Shown here: piece after piece, positions 47,246-64,000 of the stretch
Numbering within the stretch: the first letter of the stretch is position 1
Layout: each line of letters opens with the position of its first letter
Origin: Helicobacter sp.
GTDB lineage: Bacteria; Campylobacterota; Campylobacteria; Campylobacterales; Helicobacteraceae
Assembly: GCF_017502485.1 (NCBI RefSeq)
Contig: NZ_JAFVUX010000031.1
Location: 1-64,000, forward strand
Reading direction: 5' to 3'
DNA length: 64,000 nucleotides
The notes under the pieces: model-generated
The model's input: the letters and a program-made list of their open reading frames with translations, nothing else
Database searches by the model: none
What the model was told of the DNA's origin: nothing
Translations under genes and position numbers: made by a program

Positions 47246-48034
47246 CTAGCGCAAGCTCGCCAAAAGACCAAAGCGTCCTGTTTGCATATGTTTTTTACTA
47301 GCCCTTCTATGAGAAAACAATCGCTCATCACACGCCGTACAAGAATCTAAAATCTCTAAATGCTCATCTTTTATCCCTAGGGTGCTACATTCATCTCGCA
47401 GCATTGCAATGAGATCTAACATATTAGAGCCATTGTGTATATGTATATATCGCTCATCAAAGTCATTTGCAATTTGCTCACAAAGGCTTGAATCGATTTC
47501 ATAGCAACAAGCTCGTATAGAAGAACCAATAAACACAAGCAAATCACTCGGCTTTGAACCTTTGGCTTTCAAGGCTTGAGTAGCTTGAGTAAGAATTCGC
47601 TTACATACACCAGCACGCCCAGCGTGCAAAAGTGCAAAAACATTGCACTTAGGGTCATACAACAAAATGGGATTGCAATCAGCTACCATAATCAATGCAA
47701 CATAAGAAGTATCTGCACACAAAATTCCATCTGCTTGGATTACACCCTTGGTAAGCCGATGCACTACATAGAGATCCGTCGCATCAGCAATATGTGCAGA
47801 GTGAATTTGATCACACCACAACAACTGCTTTCCATCAAAATATCGTAAAATTTGTTCGCGGTTTGTCGCTACCGAATCTGGCACATCTCCTGTGTGATAA
47901 GCAATATTACAGCCCGTGAAAGAAGCTTTACTCACACCACCAAGGGCGCAAGTTTGGATGAAGTCAATAGGAAAACTAGAAAACAAAGAACTCTGCGCGC
48001 TCGTATAAAAAACACTAACAGAGTAATCGCTCAT
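47246..48034 (-). CDS. pgeF: Laccase-domain protein PgeF/YfiH
   Basis: 262 residues. Multicopper-oxidase-like fold of the YfiH family: NREQILRYFDGKQLLWCDQIHSA, then VADCNPILLYDP, ALLHAGRAG and the IRACCYEI and RLFSHRR segments that carry zinc ligands. Family members act as purine nucleoside phosphorylases or peptidoglycan-editing factors. The TADC-P motif of the family reads VADCNP here. The upstream gene fusA ends 9 bases before its start. Confidence 0.88.
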   Translation of the reverse strand: MSDYSVSVFYTSAQSSLFSSFPIDFIQTCALGGVSKASFTGCNIAYHTGDVPDSVATNREQILRYFDGKQLLWCDQIHSAHIADATDLYVVHRLTKGVIQADGILCADTSYVALIMVADCNPILLYDPKCNVFALLHAGRAGVCKRILTQATQALKAKGSKPSDLLVFIGSSIRACCYEIDSSLCEQIANDFDERYIHIHNGSNMLDLIAMLRDECSTLGIKDEHLEILDSCTACDERLFSHRRASKKHMQTGRFGLLASLR

Positions 48035-48043
48035 AACTAGAAT

Positions 48044-50122
48044 CTAGCCATTGCGTTTATCAATAACATCTTTTGCAGTATTACTTGGGACTTCACCATA
48101 GTGATCAAACTCCATCGTATATGTCCCTCTACCCTGTGTAGCTGATCGCAAATCCGTGGAATAGCCAAACATCTCTGCGAGAGGCACAAAAGCATTAACA
48201 ATCTTAAGTCCCATTCGATCATCCATAGAGTTGATCTGTCCGCGCCTTCGGTTAAGGTCACCAATCACATCACCCATATATTCTTCTGGAACCTCTACCT
48301 CAACTTTCATTAAAGGCTCCAACAGCACTGCGTTAGCCTTGCGACAAGCATCCTTGAATGCCATAGATCCGGCAATCTTAAATGCCATCTCACTAGAATC
48401 CACATCGTGATAGCTTCCATCATAGAGCGTAACCTTACAATCCACGACAGGATAACCAGCAAGCACACCATTTTGCATAGCCTCTTGGATACCCTTATCT
48501 ACCGCTGGGATATACTCCTTAGGGATAACACCACCACTAATTTCATTAACAAACTCGTATCCTGTGCCAGCTTCTTTTGGCTCAAGCTTGATATGGACAT
48601 GCCCATACTGTCCACGACCACCTGATTGCTTAGCATACTTGCACTCTTGTGTTACACTGCCCCGTATAGTTTCTCGATACGCTACTTGCGGCTGTCCGAT
48701 CGTTGCCTCAACCTTGAATTCCCTCTTCAATCGATCAACGATAATTTCTAAATGTAGCTCCCCCATACCGCCTATAAGAGTTTGCCCTGTTTCCTCTTGA
48801 GTACTGACACGGAAACTTGGGTCTTCTTCCGCAAGTTTGCCAAGCGCGACAGCCATCTTCTCTTGATCAGCCTTCGTCTTTGGCTCAACAGCAATATGGA
48901 TGACAGGCTCTGGGAACTCCATACGCTCCAAAATCACAGGACGCTTTTCATCACAAAGAGTGTCGCCTGTTAGAGTTTCTTTAAGTCCGACAAATGCACA
49001 AATTTCACCCGCATACACCTCTTTAATATCTTCACGCTTATTGGAATGCATTTTAAGCAATCGCCCAACGCGTTCTTTCTTGCCTTTTGTTGAGTTAAGT
49101 ACATAACTACCAGACTCAAGCATACCTCGATATACACGGACAAATGTAAGTTGACCAACGAATGGATCTGTCATAATCTTAAACGCAAGCCCAGCAAACT
49201 CACCATCATCACTTGACTCTACAAATACTTCTTTCTCATTTTTTGGATCTATACCCTTAATATTAGTTACTTCCGTGGGCGCAGGCAAAATATCCACAAC
49301 AGCATCAAGCAGTGTCTGGACACCCTTATTTTTGAAGCTCGAACCACATAACATAGGAATAAGACTCATGCTATGACAACCAAGCTTAATGCCTCTCTTT
49401 ATTTCCTCTACACTAAGCTCTTCGCCACCAAGGTATTTTTCCATAAGCGTCTCATCTTGCTCTGCAGCTGCTTCTATAAGCTTCTCACGATAAGCAACTG
49501 CTTTTTCTTGTAAGTCAGCAGGGATCGCCTCAATATCATATTGAGCACCCATAGTTTCATCATTCCAAACAATGGCTTTCATTTGAATCAGATCAACAAC
49601 ACCTCTAAAGCCATCTTCCGCACCAATAGGGATGTTAATAGGCACAGGATTTGCCTTTAGGCGTTCTTTGATTTGACTTTCTACATTGTAGAAATTCGCG
49701 CCAATACGATCCATTTTATTAACAAACACAAGCCGAGGCACGCCATACTTATTTGCTTGCCTCCACACAGTTTCACTCTGGGGTTGCACGCCACCCACAG
49801 AGCAAAATACAGCCACAGCTCCATCAAGAACACGCATAGATCTTTCTACTTCAATGGTAAAATCCACATGTCCGGGAGTATCGATAAGGTTAATCTGATG
49901 GTCTCTCCAAAAACAGGTTGTCGCTGCTGAAGTGATAGTAATTCCTCGTTCTTTTTCTTGCTCCATCCAATCCATTGTTGCAGCGCCATCATGTACTTCC
50001 CCAATCTTATGGCTTACGCCAGTGTAAAACAATATTCTCTCAGAAGTTGTTGTTTTACCCGCATCAATATGTGCAGCAATCCCAATATTTCTAATTTTTT
50101 CTAAAGGAGTTTTTCTTGCCAT
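48044..50122 (-). CDS. fusA: Elongation factor G
   Basis: 692 residues. Translocase GTPase of the ribosome. G1 [10 protein letters not shown], switch ITITSAATT and [13 protein letters not shown], and the domain IV and V motifs ([17 protein letters not shown]-like LNRRRGQI). Full length with no breaks. Same operon as rpsG (13 bases upstream) and rpsL. Confidence 0.97.
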   Translation of the reverse strand: MARKTPLEKIRNIGIAAHIDAGKTTTSERILFYTGVSHKIGEVHDGAATMDWMEQEKERGITITSAATTCFWRDHQINLIDTPGHVDFTIEVERSMRVLDGAVAVFCSVGGVQPQSETVWRQANKYGVPRLVFVNKMDRIGANFYNVESQIKERLKANPVPINIPIGAEDGFRGVVDLIQMKAIVWNDETMGAQYDIEAIPADLQEKAVAYREKLIEAAAEQDETLMEKYLGGEELSVEEIKRGIKLGCHSMSLIPMLCGSSFKNKGVQTLLDAVVDILPAPTEVTNIKGIDPKNEKEVFVESSDDGEFAGLAFKIMTDPFVGQLTFVRVYRGMLESGSYVLNSTKGKKERVGRLLKMHSNKREDIKEVYAGEICAFVGLKETLTGDTLCDEKRPVILERMEFPEPVIHIAVEPKTKADQEKMAVALGKLAEEDPSFRVSTQEETGQTLIGGMGELHLEIIVDRLKREFKVEATIGQPQVAYRETIRGSVTQECKYAKQSGGRGQYGHVHIKLEPKEAGTGYEFVNEISGGVIPKEYIPAVDKGIQEAMQNGVLAGYPVVDCKVTLYDGSYHDVDSSEMAFKIAGSMAFKDACRKANAVLLEPLMKVEVEVPEEYMGDVIGDLNRRRGQINSMDDRMGLKIVNAFVPLAEMFGYSTDLRSATQGRGTYTMEFDHYGEVPSNTAKDVIDKRNG

Positions 50123-50135
50123 AACAACTCCTTAA

Positions 50136-50612
<477 letters not shown>

Positions 50613-50616
50613 TTAC

Positions 50617-51006
50617 TTACTTTTTATCGCCACTGGCCTTCGCCTTTTTAGCACCATACTTACTGCGAGATACACTCCGCTTAGCGACACCAGCAGTATC
50701 AAGTGCACCACGCACAATATGATACTTCACACCTGGCAAGTCCTTAACTCTCCCACCACGCACAAGAACAATAGAGTGCTCTTGCAAATTGTGCCCCTCT
50801 CCAGGGATATAGCTAATAACTTCAAACCTACTTGTCAAACGCACTTTGGCTACCTTGCGTAAGGCAGAGTTTGGCTTCTTAGGTGTTGTCGTATAAACAC
50901 GAGTGCAAACACCTCTCCTTTGTGGACACTCCAGCAATGCTGGGGACTTGGTTTTTTTAATAACCTTTTTTCGTTCTTTGCGAACAAGCTGATTGATGGT
51001 TGGCAA
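50617..51006 (-). CDS. rpsL: 30S ribosomal protein S12
   Basis: 129 residues. Decoding-centre protein. [13 protein letters not shown] shows lysine at the position whose change gives streptomycin resistance, and [14 protein letters not shown] is the second such site with lysine, so the sequence looks like the streptomycin-sensitive type. First gene of the str operon in this window, 50 bases after rpoBC. Confidence 0.97.
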   Translation of the reverse strand: MPTINQLVRKERKKVIKKTKSPALLECPQRRGVCTRVYTTTPKKPNSALRKVAKVRLTSRFEVISYIPGEGHNLQEHSIVLVRGGRVKDLPGVKYHIVRGALDTAGVAKRSVSRSKYGAKKAKASGDKK

Positions 51007-51056
51007 TTTATTTCCTTAATTTTGGGATTAAAACTAGACATACAATTCTACATTAT

Positions 51057-59873
<8,817 letters not shown>

Positions 59874-59889
59874 GTAAGCACAAGCAAAA

Positions 59890-60267
59890 CTATTTAATTT
59901 CAACTTTCGCGCCAGCTTCTTCAAGTTTTTTCTTAAATGTCTCTGCTTCGTCTTTATTGACACCCTCTTTAAGTGTGTGTGGAGTTTTTTCTGTCGCATC
60001 TTTCGCTTCTTTAAGTCCAAGACCAGTAATTTCCCGCACCACTTTGATGACATTAATTTTGTTGGCACCAGCTTCCACAAGAACAACACTAAAATCTGTT
60101 TTCTCTTCTACACCACCAGTAGCTGCACCACCAGTAGCTGCACCAGCCACCACTGTTGGTGTAGCACTAACACCAAACTTTTCTTCAAAAGCCTTTACAA
60201 GCTCTGAAAGCTCTAGGACAGAAAGCCCACTAATATACTCTAAAACATCTTCTTTTGTAATAGCCAT
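59890..60267 (-). CDS. rplL: 50S ribosomal protein L7/L12
   Basis: 125 residues. Stalk protein that recruits elongation factors. N-terminal dimer domain, an Ala/Gly/Val-rich hinge ([17 protein letters not shown]) and the C-terminal domain ([38 protein letters not shown] in shorter form). 36 bases after rplJ. Confidence 0.97.
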   Translation of the reverse strand: MAITKEDVLEYISGLSVLELSELVKAFEEKFGVSATPTVVAGAATGGAATGGVEEKTDFSVVLVEAGANKINVIKVVREITGLGLKEAKDATEKTPHTLKEGVNKDEAETFKKKLEEAGAKVEIK

Positions 60268-60303
60268 TTTACAACTCCTTAATTTTTTAGCACAACTCTG
60301 CTA

Positions 60304-60786
60304 TTAGTTTTGTTCTTTTTGCTTTCGTAAATTGTCTAGCCCTGTCGCAAAATAGCGCGCCGGAGCTATCCAAACAGACAAAAGCATACCGATAAGCTCT
60401 TCTTTGCTTGGAAGCTTAGATACAGAAATAATATGATCTTTATTGACTTTCTGCCCATCGAAGCTACCAGTTTTAATGGCAAACTTCTCTGCATTCGCTT
60501 CGGCAAATTTCACAACAACCTTGGCGAGAGAGATTTGATCTTCTCCCCAAATAAATATATTTGTGTTCTTAATATCTAATTCGGGCATACCAGAATCTCT
60601 TAAAGCAATGCGTGCTAGAGTATTCTTAATAACTTGCACTTTCACATTTACTTGCCTAGCATTGCGACGCAACTCTTCTAAAGACTTAACATCCGTCCCT
60701 TTGTAATCACACACAAGCAAAGCTTGGGTGTTCTTAAACTCCTGCGTAAGCATCTCAACCATTTCTTGCTTCTGAACTTTGGTCAT
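60304..60786 (-). CDS. rplJ: 50S ribosomal protein L10
   Basis: 160 residues from the ATG at 60786 ([13 protein letters not shown]), which GGAGG precedes by 5 bases; the longer frame upstream starts inside the leader. L10 anchors the L7/L12 stalk and, in many bacteria, represses its own mRNA through a leader hairpin. Confidence 0.95.
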   Translation of the reverse strand: MTKVQKQEMVEMLTQEFKNTQALLVCDYKGTDVKSLEELRRNARQVNVKVQVIKNTLARIALRDSGMPELDIKNTNIFIWGEDQISLAKVVVKFAEANAEKFAIKTGSFDGQKVNKDHIISVSKLPSKEELIGMLLSVWIAPARYFATGLDNLRKQKEQN

Positions 60787-60812
60787 TTTTCCTCCTTTCA
60801 GACAAGACTTAT

Positions 60813-60843
60813 ACAAGGAAAATTATTAAGCTCGCGCCCTTGT
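60813..60843 (-). promoter_or_regulatory. Possible L10 leader hairpin before rplJ
   Basis: In the 93 bases between rplA and rplJ, the minus strand has ACAAGG at 60843-60838 and CCTTGT at 60818-60813, a 6-bp perfect pair around a 19-base GC-and-AT loop. The position fits the autoregulatory site of L10. The hairpin is short, so this is tentative. Confidence 0.3.
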
Positions 60844-60879
60844 AGTCATTAGTCTAAGATAAACAAGTCGATAGATCTA

Positions 60880-61584
60880 TTACTTTACATCCATAAGAAT
60901 CTGCGCATCAAGCTTAACAGCAGGAGACATTGTCAAGGAAAGCGCACCACCTCGGATAAATTTACCCTTTGCACTAGATGGTTTAAGCCTATTGATCGTT
61001 TTTACTAACTCGAGCATATTATCCCTAATCTTTTCTTCAGAAAAACTAGCTTTGCCTATTGGCGCGTGAATATTACCCTTCTTATCGACTCGAAAATTCA
61101 CTTGCCCACTCTTTGCATTAGACACAGCTTTACTTACATCCATTGTAACAGTACCTGTCTTGGGATTAGGCATCAAGCCTTTTGGTCCCAAAATTCTACC
61201 GACCTTCCCAACAAGAGCCATCATGTCTGGCGTAGCAATAACAATATCAAAATTGATATTGTTATTTTTAATTTCTTCCGCCAAATCATCATCTCCCACA
61301 ACATCCGCCCCAGCATCTTTGGCTTCATCAGCCTTAGTTCCCTTAGCAAATACTGCTACACGAACCTTTTTTCCTGTCCCATGTGGCAAAACAACAGCAC
61401 CACGAATCATTTGATCCGCATGGCGAGGATCTACTCCAAGTCGTAGAGCTAACTCCACCGTTTCATCAAATTTAGCCGATGCAAGCGATTTAACAACACT
61501 AATACCAGAGTCTATATCATAAAACCTATTTGCATCAATCTTTTCGGCTAAGTTTTGGATTCTCTTTGCTACCTTATTTCTCAT
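60880..61584 (-). CDS. rplA: 50S ribosomal protein L1
   Basis: 234 residues. Binds 23S rRNA near the E site. [12 protein letters not shown]-like [25 protein letters not shown] and [15 protein letters not shown] are diagnostic. 19 bases after rplK. Confidence 0.97.
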   Translation of the reverse strand: MRNKVAKRIQNLAEKIDANRFYDIDSGISVVKSLASAKFDETVELALRLGVDPRHADQMIRGAVVLPHGTGKKVRVAVFAKGTKADEAKDAGADVVGDDDLAEEIKNNNINFDIVIATPDMMALVGKVGRILGPKGLMPNPKTGTVTMDVSKAVSNAKSGQVNFRVDKKGNIHAPIGKASFSEEKIRDNMLELVKTINRLKPSSAKGKFIRGGALSLTMSPAVKLDAQILMDVK

Positions 61585-61603
61585 AATCTATACCTTCCAC
61601 AAT

Positions 61604-62029
61604 TTACTCTACAATTTCTATGCCCATACTTCGCGCAGACCCGGCGACAATCTTCTTTGCCGCCTCTATGTCATTTGCATTAAGGTCTTCCATTTTCGCT
61701 TCAGCAATCTCTTGAAGTTGTTTTGATGACAACTTGCCTATTTTGTTTTTTAATGGATTGTCAGAGCCCTTAGCTATACCAGAAGCCTTTTTAATCAAGT
61801 CTGTTACAGGTGGCTTTTTGGTGATAAAGGCAAAGCTTTTATCTTGATAAACAGTTATAATGACCGGTATATTAAAGTCACCCATATCTTTAGTTTTCTC
61901 ATTGAAAGCCTTACAAAACTCCATAATATTAATGCCTCTCTGTCCAAGAGCTGGTCCAACAGGAGGTGAAGGATTTGCCTTCCCTGCTGGAATTTGAAGT
62001 TTTAACTCACCTACTATTTTTTTTGCCAT
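61604..62029 (-). CDS. rplK: 50S ribosomal protein L11
   Basis: 141 residues. Part of the GTPase-associated centre and target of thiostrepton-like drugs. [20 protein letters not shown] at the N-terminus and the SMGIEIVE ending are diagnostic. 14 bases after nusG. Confidence 0.97.
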   Translation of the reverse strand: MAKKIVGELKLQIPAGKANPSPPVGPALGQRGINIMEFCKAFNEKTKDMGDFNIPVIITVYQDKSFAFITKKPPVTDLIKKASGIAKGSDNPLKNKIGKLSSKQLQEIAEAKMEDLNANDIEAAKKIVAGSARSMGIEIVE

Positions 62030-62043
62030 TTTTTACCTTTCAA

Positions 62044-62574
62044 TCAAACTATTTTTTCTACTTGTGAATACAAGATCTCTATTGGCGTATTTCTACCAAA
62101 AATAGAAACATTGAGCTTCAATTTTTTATGCTCGACATCATAGCCTTCCACTGTTGCTGTAAAATTAGCAAAAGGACCTTCATTGATTCGTACAACCTCT
62201 CCAGGATCAAAAGATATCTTCGGCTTAGGTGCTGCACGATTTGTATTTTTTTCCAAAATATGGGCAATATCAGCTTCACTCAACGGAGTTGGCTTCTTGC
62301 TCTCGCCAATAAAACCACCAACCCTAGGAAGAGATTGTATCGTATGCCAAAGTGATGTATCCAAATCAACATGTATAAATACATACCCAGGATATATACT
62401 TCTCGCACTTATTTTCTTTGCTCCATCTTTGACTTCGTAGATATCTTCTGTAGGAACAACTATCTCTCTCACTCTATCTTGAAGATTATACTCTTGAACA
62501 AGATTCTCAATAGCTTTCTTTACAGACTGCTCACTCCCAGAATATGTTTGTATAGCATACCAACCTAGCGACAT
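62044..62574 (-). CDS. nusG: Transcription antitermination protein NusG
   Basis: 176 residues from the ATG at 62574 (MSLGWYAIQTYSG), which AGGAG precedes by 7 bases. NusG binds RNA polymerase and couples it to the ribosome. N-terminal NGN domain with PGYVFIHVD, and a C-terminal KOW domain (FDPGEVVRINEGPFANF). secE lies just upstream on the same strand. Confidence 0.96.
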   Translation of the reverse strand: MSLGWYAIQTYSGSEQSVKKAIENLVQEYNLQDRVREIVVPTEDIYEVKDGAKKISARSIYPGYVFIHVDLDTSLWHTIQSLPRVGGFIGESKKPTPLSEADIAHILEKNTNRAAPKPKISFDPGEVVRINEGPFANFTATVEGYDVEHKKLKLNVSIFGRNTPIEILYSQVEKIV

Positions 62575-62584
62575 AACAATACTC

Positions 62585-62770
62585 CTAATCCCCAAAAAAT
62601 TTAGACACAGAAGCAAACAAAATAAGATCGACTAGACCCAAAAATAAAGCTACCACAACTACCACAACTACCACAGATATTAAGGCATTTCGTATCTGCT
62701 CTTTCGTAGGAAAAACAACCTTAAGAAGCTCTTCTTTTGCTACTTTATAATAAGTAATTATTTTTCTCAT
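62585..62770 (-). CDS. secE: Preprotein translocase subunit SecE
   Basis: 61 residues, the short one-helix form. KEELLKVVFPTKEQI is the conserved amphipathic helix, followed by one membrane helix with a run of eight Val residues. Lies between tRNA-Trp and nusG. Confidence 0.95.
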   Translation of the reverse strand: MRKIITYYKVAKEELLKVVFPTKEQIRNALISVVVVVVVVALFLGLVDLILFASVSKFFGD

Positions 62771-62798
62771 TATCTTACCTTAAACTGTTGCTAAATAA

Positions 62799-62874
62799 TG
62801 GCAGGTCAGGAGGGACTCGAACCCCCAACAACCGGTTTTGGAGACCGACGCTCTACCATTGGAGCTACTGACCT
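62799..62874 (-). tRNA. tRNA-Trp (anticodon CCA)
   Basis: Read on the minus strand from 62874: acceptor stem AGGTCAG / CTGACCT, anticodon loop CTCCAAA, T-arm with TTCGAGT, discriminator G and an encoded CCA (62801-62799). Between rpmG and secE, the usual Helicobacter position. Confidence 0.96.
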
Positions 62875-62902
62875 AAAAAGCTAGAGTTATTACTCTAGCT
62901 TT
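62875..62902 (-). terminator. Hairpin and T-run at the rpmG stop, before tRNA-Trp
   Basis: Minus strand: arms AGCTAGAGT and ACTCTAGCT (9 bp perfect), 4-base loop, then TTTTT. It covers the rpmG stop codon, and its T-run ends at the first base of the mature tRNA-Trp. It looks like an intrinsic terminator, yet the genes downstream seem to lack their own promoter, so it may be partial or a processing signal. Confidence 0.65.
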
Positions 62903-63065
62903 TAAGCTTAATTTCTTTATGAATAGTATGCCTATTGAGCCTAGGGCAGAACTTTTTGAGCTCCAGTTTTTCCGTTTTTGTTTTAACATTTTTCGTCGTG
63001 CTATAATTAATATCTCCACACTCCGAACATTTCAAACCAATTTTTACTACATTACCCTTAGCCAT
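62895..63065 (-). CDS. rpmG: 50S ribosomal protein L33
   Basis: 56 residues, short enough to be missed by ORF scans. [21 protein letters not shown] then [21 protein letters not shown]. The four cysteines (C13, C16, C40 and a partner site now reduced) suggest the zinc-binding form, although only three are clear. Starts 14 bases after tuf. Stop at 62895-62897 is inside a terminator-like hairpin. Confidence 0.93.
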   Translation of the reverse strand: MAKGNVVKIGLKCSECGDINYSTTKNVKTKTEKLELKKFCPRLNRHTIHKEIKLKS

Positions 63066-63079
63066 ATCAAAAGCCCTGA

Positions 63080-64000
63080 CTACTTAATAATTTTGCTTAC
63101 AACACCGGCACCGACAGTTCTGCCACCTTCGCGAATCGCAAACTTAGTCCCGAGTTCAAGTGCAATAGGGTTAATGAGCTCAACAGTAATCTTAACATTA
63201 TCACCTGGCATAACCATTTCTACACCATCTGGCAATTTGATAGATCCTGTTACATCGGTAGTACGCACATAGAATTGCGGGCGATAATTGTTGAAGAATG
63301 GCGTATGTCTCCCACCCTCATCTTTGGAAAGAACATAAATCTCACCCTCAAATTCACTATGTGGAGTAATTGACCCAGGCTTACAAAGAACCATACCTCT
63401 CTCTACTTCCTCTTTCTTGGTTCCTCGTAGTAAAATACCCACATTATCGCCAGCCTCACCCTTATCTAGTTCTTTTCTAAACATTTCTACGCCGGTAACT
63501 GTTGTCTTTTGTGTATCTCGGATACCGACAATCTCTACTTCATCACCAACCTTAACCACACCTCTCTCAATTCTACCTGTTACAACAGTTCCGCGTCCAG
63601 CAATTGAGAACACATCTTCCACTGGCATAAGAAAAGTCTTTTCTGTATCACGCTCTGGAGTAGGAATATACTCATCAACCTTTGTCATTAAGTCTAAAAC
63701 TTTTTGCCCCCATTCACCGACATTACCAGCTTTAGCCTCTTCCAAAGCCTTAAGAGCTGACCCAGCCACAATAGGAGTGTCATCTCCGGGGAAATCATAT
63801 GCGCTAAGAAGCTCTCTAACTTCCATCTCTACCAAATCAAGCAATTCTTGATCATCAACCATATCCTGCTTATTCAAAAAGACTACGATATAGGGAACAC
63901 CCACTTGTCGAGACAACAAAATATGTTCGCGAGTCTGAGGCATAGGACCATCAGCTGCAGAAACAACAAGAATAGCCCCATCCATTTGCGCTGCCCCTGT
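63080..64000 (-). CDS. tuf: Elongation factor Tu, 5' part cut by the window edge
   Basis: The C-terminal 307 residues or so are present and the gene runs off the right edge. [48 protein letters not shown] and the C-terminal VSKIIK match EF-Tu. It carries aminoacyl-tRNA to the ribosome. First gene of the cluster tuf-rpmG-trnW-secE-nusG. Confidence 0.97.
   Translation of the reverse strand, partial: TGAAQMDGAILVVSAADGPMPQTREHILLSRQVGVPYIVVFLNKQDMVDDQELLDLVEMEVRELLSAYDFPGDDTPIVAGSALKALEEAKAGNVGEWGQKVLDLMTKVDEYIPTPERDTEKTFLMPVEDVFSIAGRGTVVTGRIERGVVKVGDEVEIVGIRDTQKTTVTGVEMFRKELDKGEAGDNVGILLRGTKKEEVERGMVLCKPGSITPHSEFEGEIYVLSKDEGGRHTPFFNNYRPQFYVRTTDVTGSIKLPDGVEMVMPGDNVKITVELINPIALELGTKFAIREGGRTVGAGVVSKIIK

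Overview
The window reads as a chromosomal segment of a Helicobacter species (Campylobacterota), probably of the enterohepatic group. The main reasons are a single gene in which rpoB and rpoC are fused, the order tuf-rpmG-trnW-secE-nusG-rplKAJL-rpoBC-rpsL-rpsG-fusA, the neighbourhood fliF-fliG-fliH-dxs, a group III truncated haemoglobin and type VI secretion genes. Genes are tightly packed, with many 1-14 base overlaps, and the genome is AT-rich. Species was not tested by any search.

Layout. (1) 1-5378: edge of a type VI secretion (T6SS) locus, with hcp divergent from tssM and an FHA-domain gene, and a long palindrome between the divergent genes. This part looks AT-richer than its surroundings. 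(2) 5942-8519: thiG-thiH-tenI, the thiazole branch of thiamine synthesis. (3) 8582-11514: a decayed two-gene operon, a small protein coupled to an ATPase/TOPRIM nuclease of the OLD type, probably a dead defence locus. (4) 11646-30741: about 19 kb of uninterrupted minus-strand genes. Reading from its promoter: exported protein, hisC, fliF-fliG-fliH, dxs, a cysteine-cluster protein, a TPR protein, a TrpC-like protein, an RluA-type pseudouridine synthase, an FN3 lipoprotein, trmB, ftsE-ftsX with an EnvC-like gene, then flaG-fliD-fliS and a FliT-like gene. (5) 30994-39558: a plus-strand run, conserved small protein, pgsA, rseP-type protease, xseA, truB, csrA, ispE, smpB, exbB (no exbD), a TSUP permease and an ABC exporter pair. 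(6) 39614-42827: tRNA-Met, a roughly 640-base stretch without genes that carries promoter-, hairpin- and terminator-like signals, then an NssR-like Crp/Fnr regulator divergent from a membrane protein, a truncated haemoglobin and a Fes/IroE-type esterase. (7) 42824-46490: a block of decayed genes (papain-like YiiX family, unidentified remnants, a DAACS symporter). (8) 46635-64000: fldA, pgeF and the translation/transcription supercluster up to a partial tuf.

How the genes work together: the long minus-strand array combines the flagellar MS-ring and export parts (fliFGH) and filament cap parts (flaG, fliD, fliS) with a complete FtsEX plus EnvC-like module for septal wall hydrolysis. The globin locus looks like a nitrosative-stress unit under its own Crp/Fnr regulator, with two unexpected partners: a four-helix membrane protein and an esterase. 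The ribosomal/RNA polymerase supercluster contains several hairpins that may tune expression between genes. No CRISPR array or intact insertion sequence was seen.
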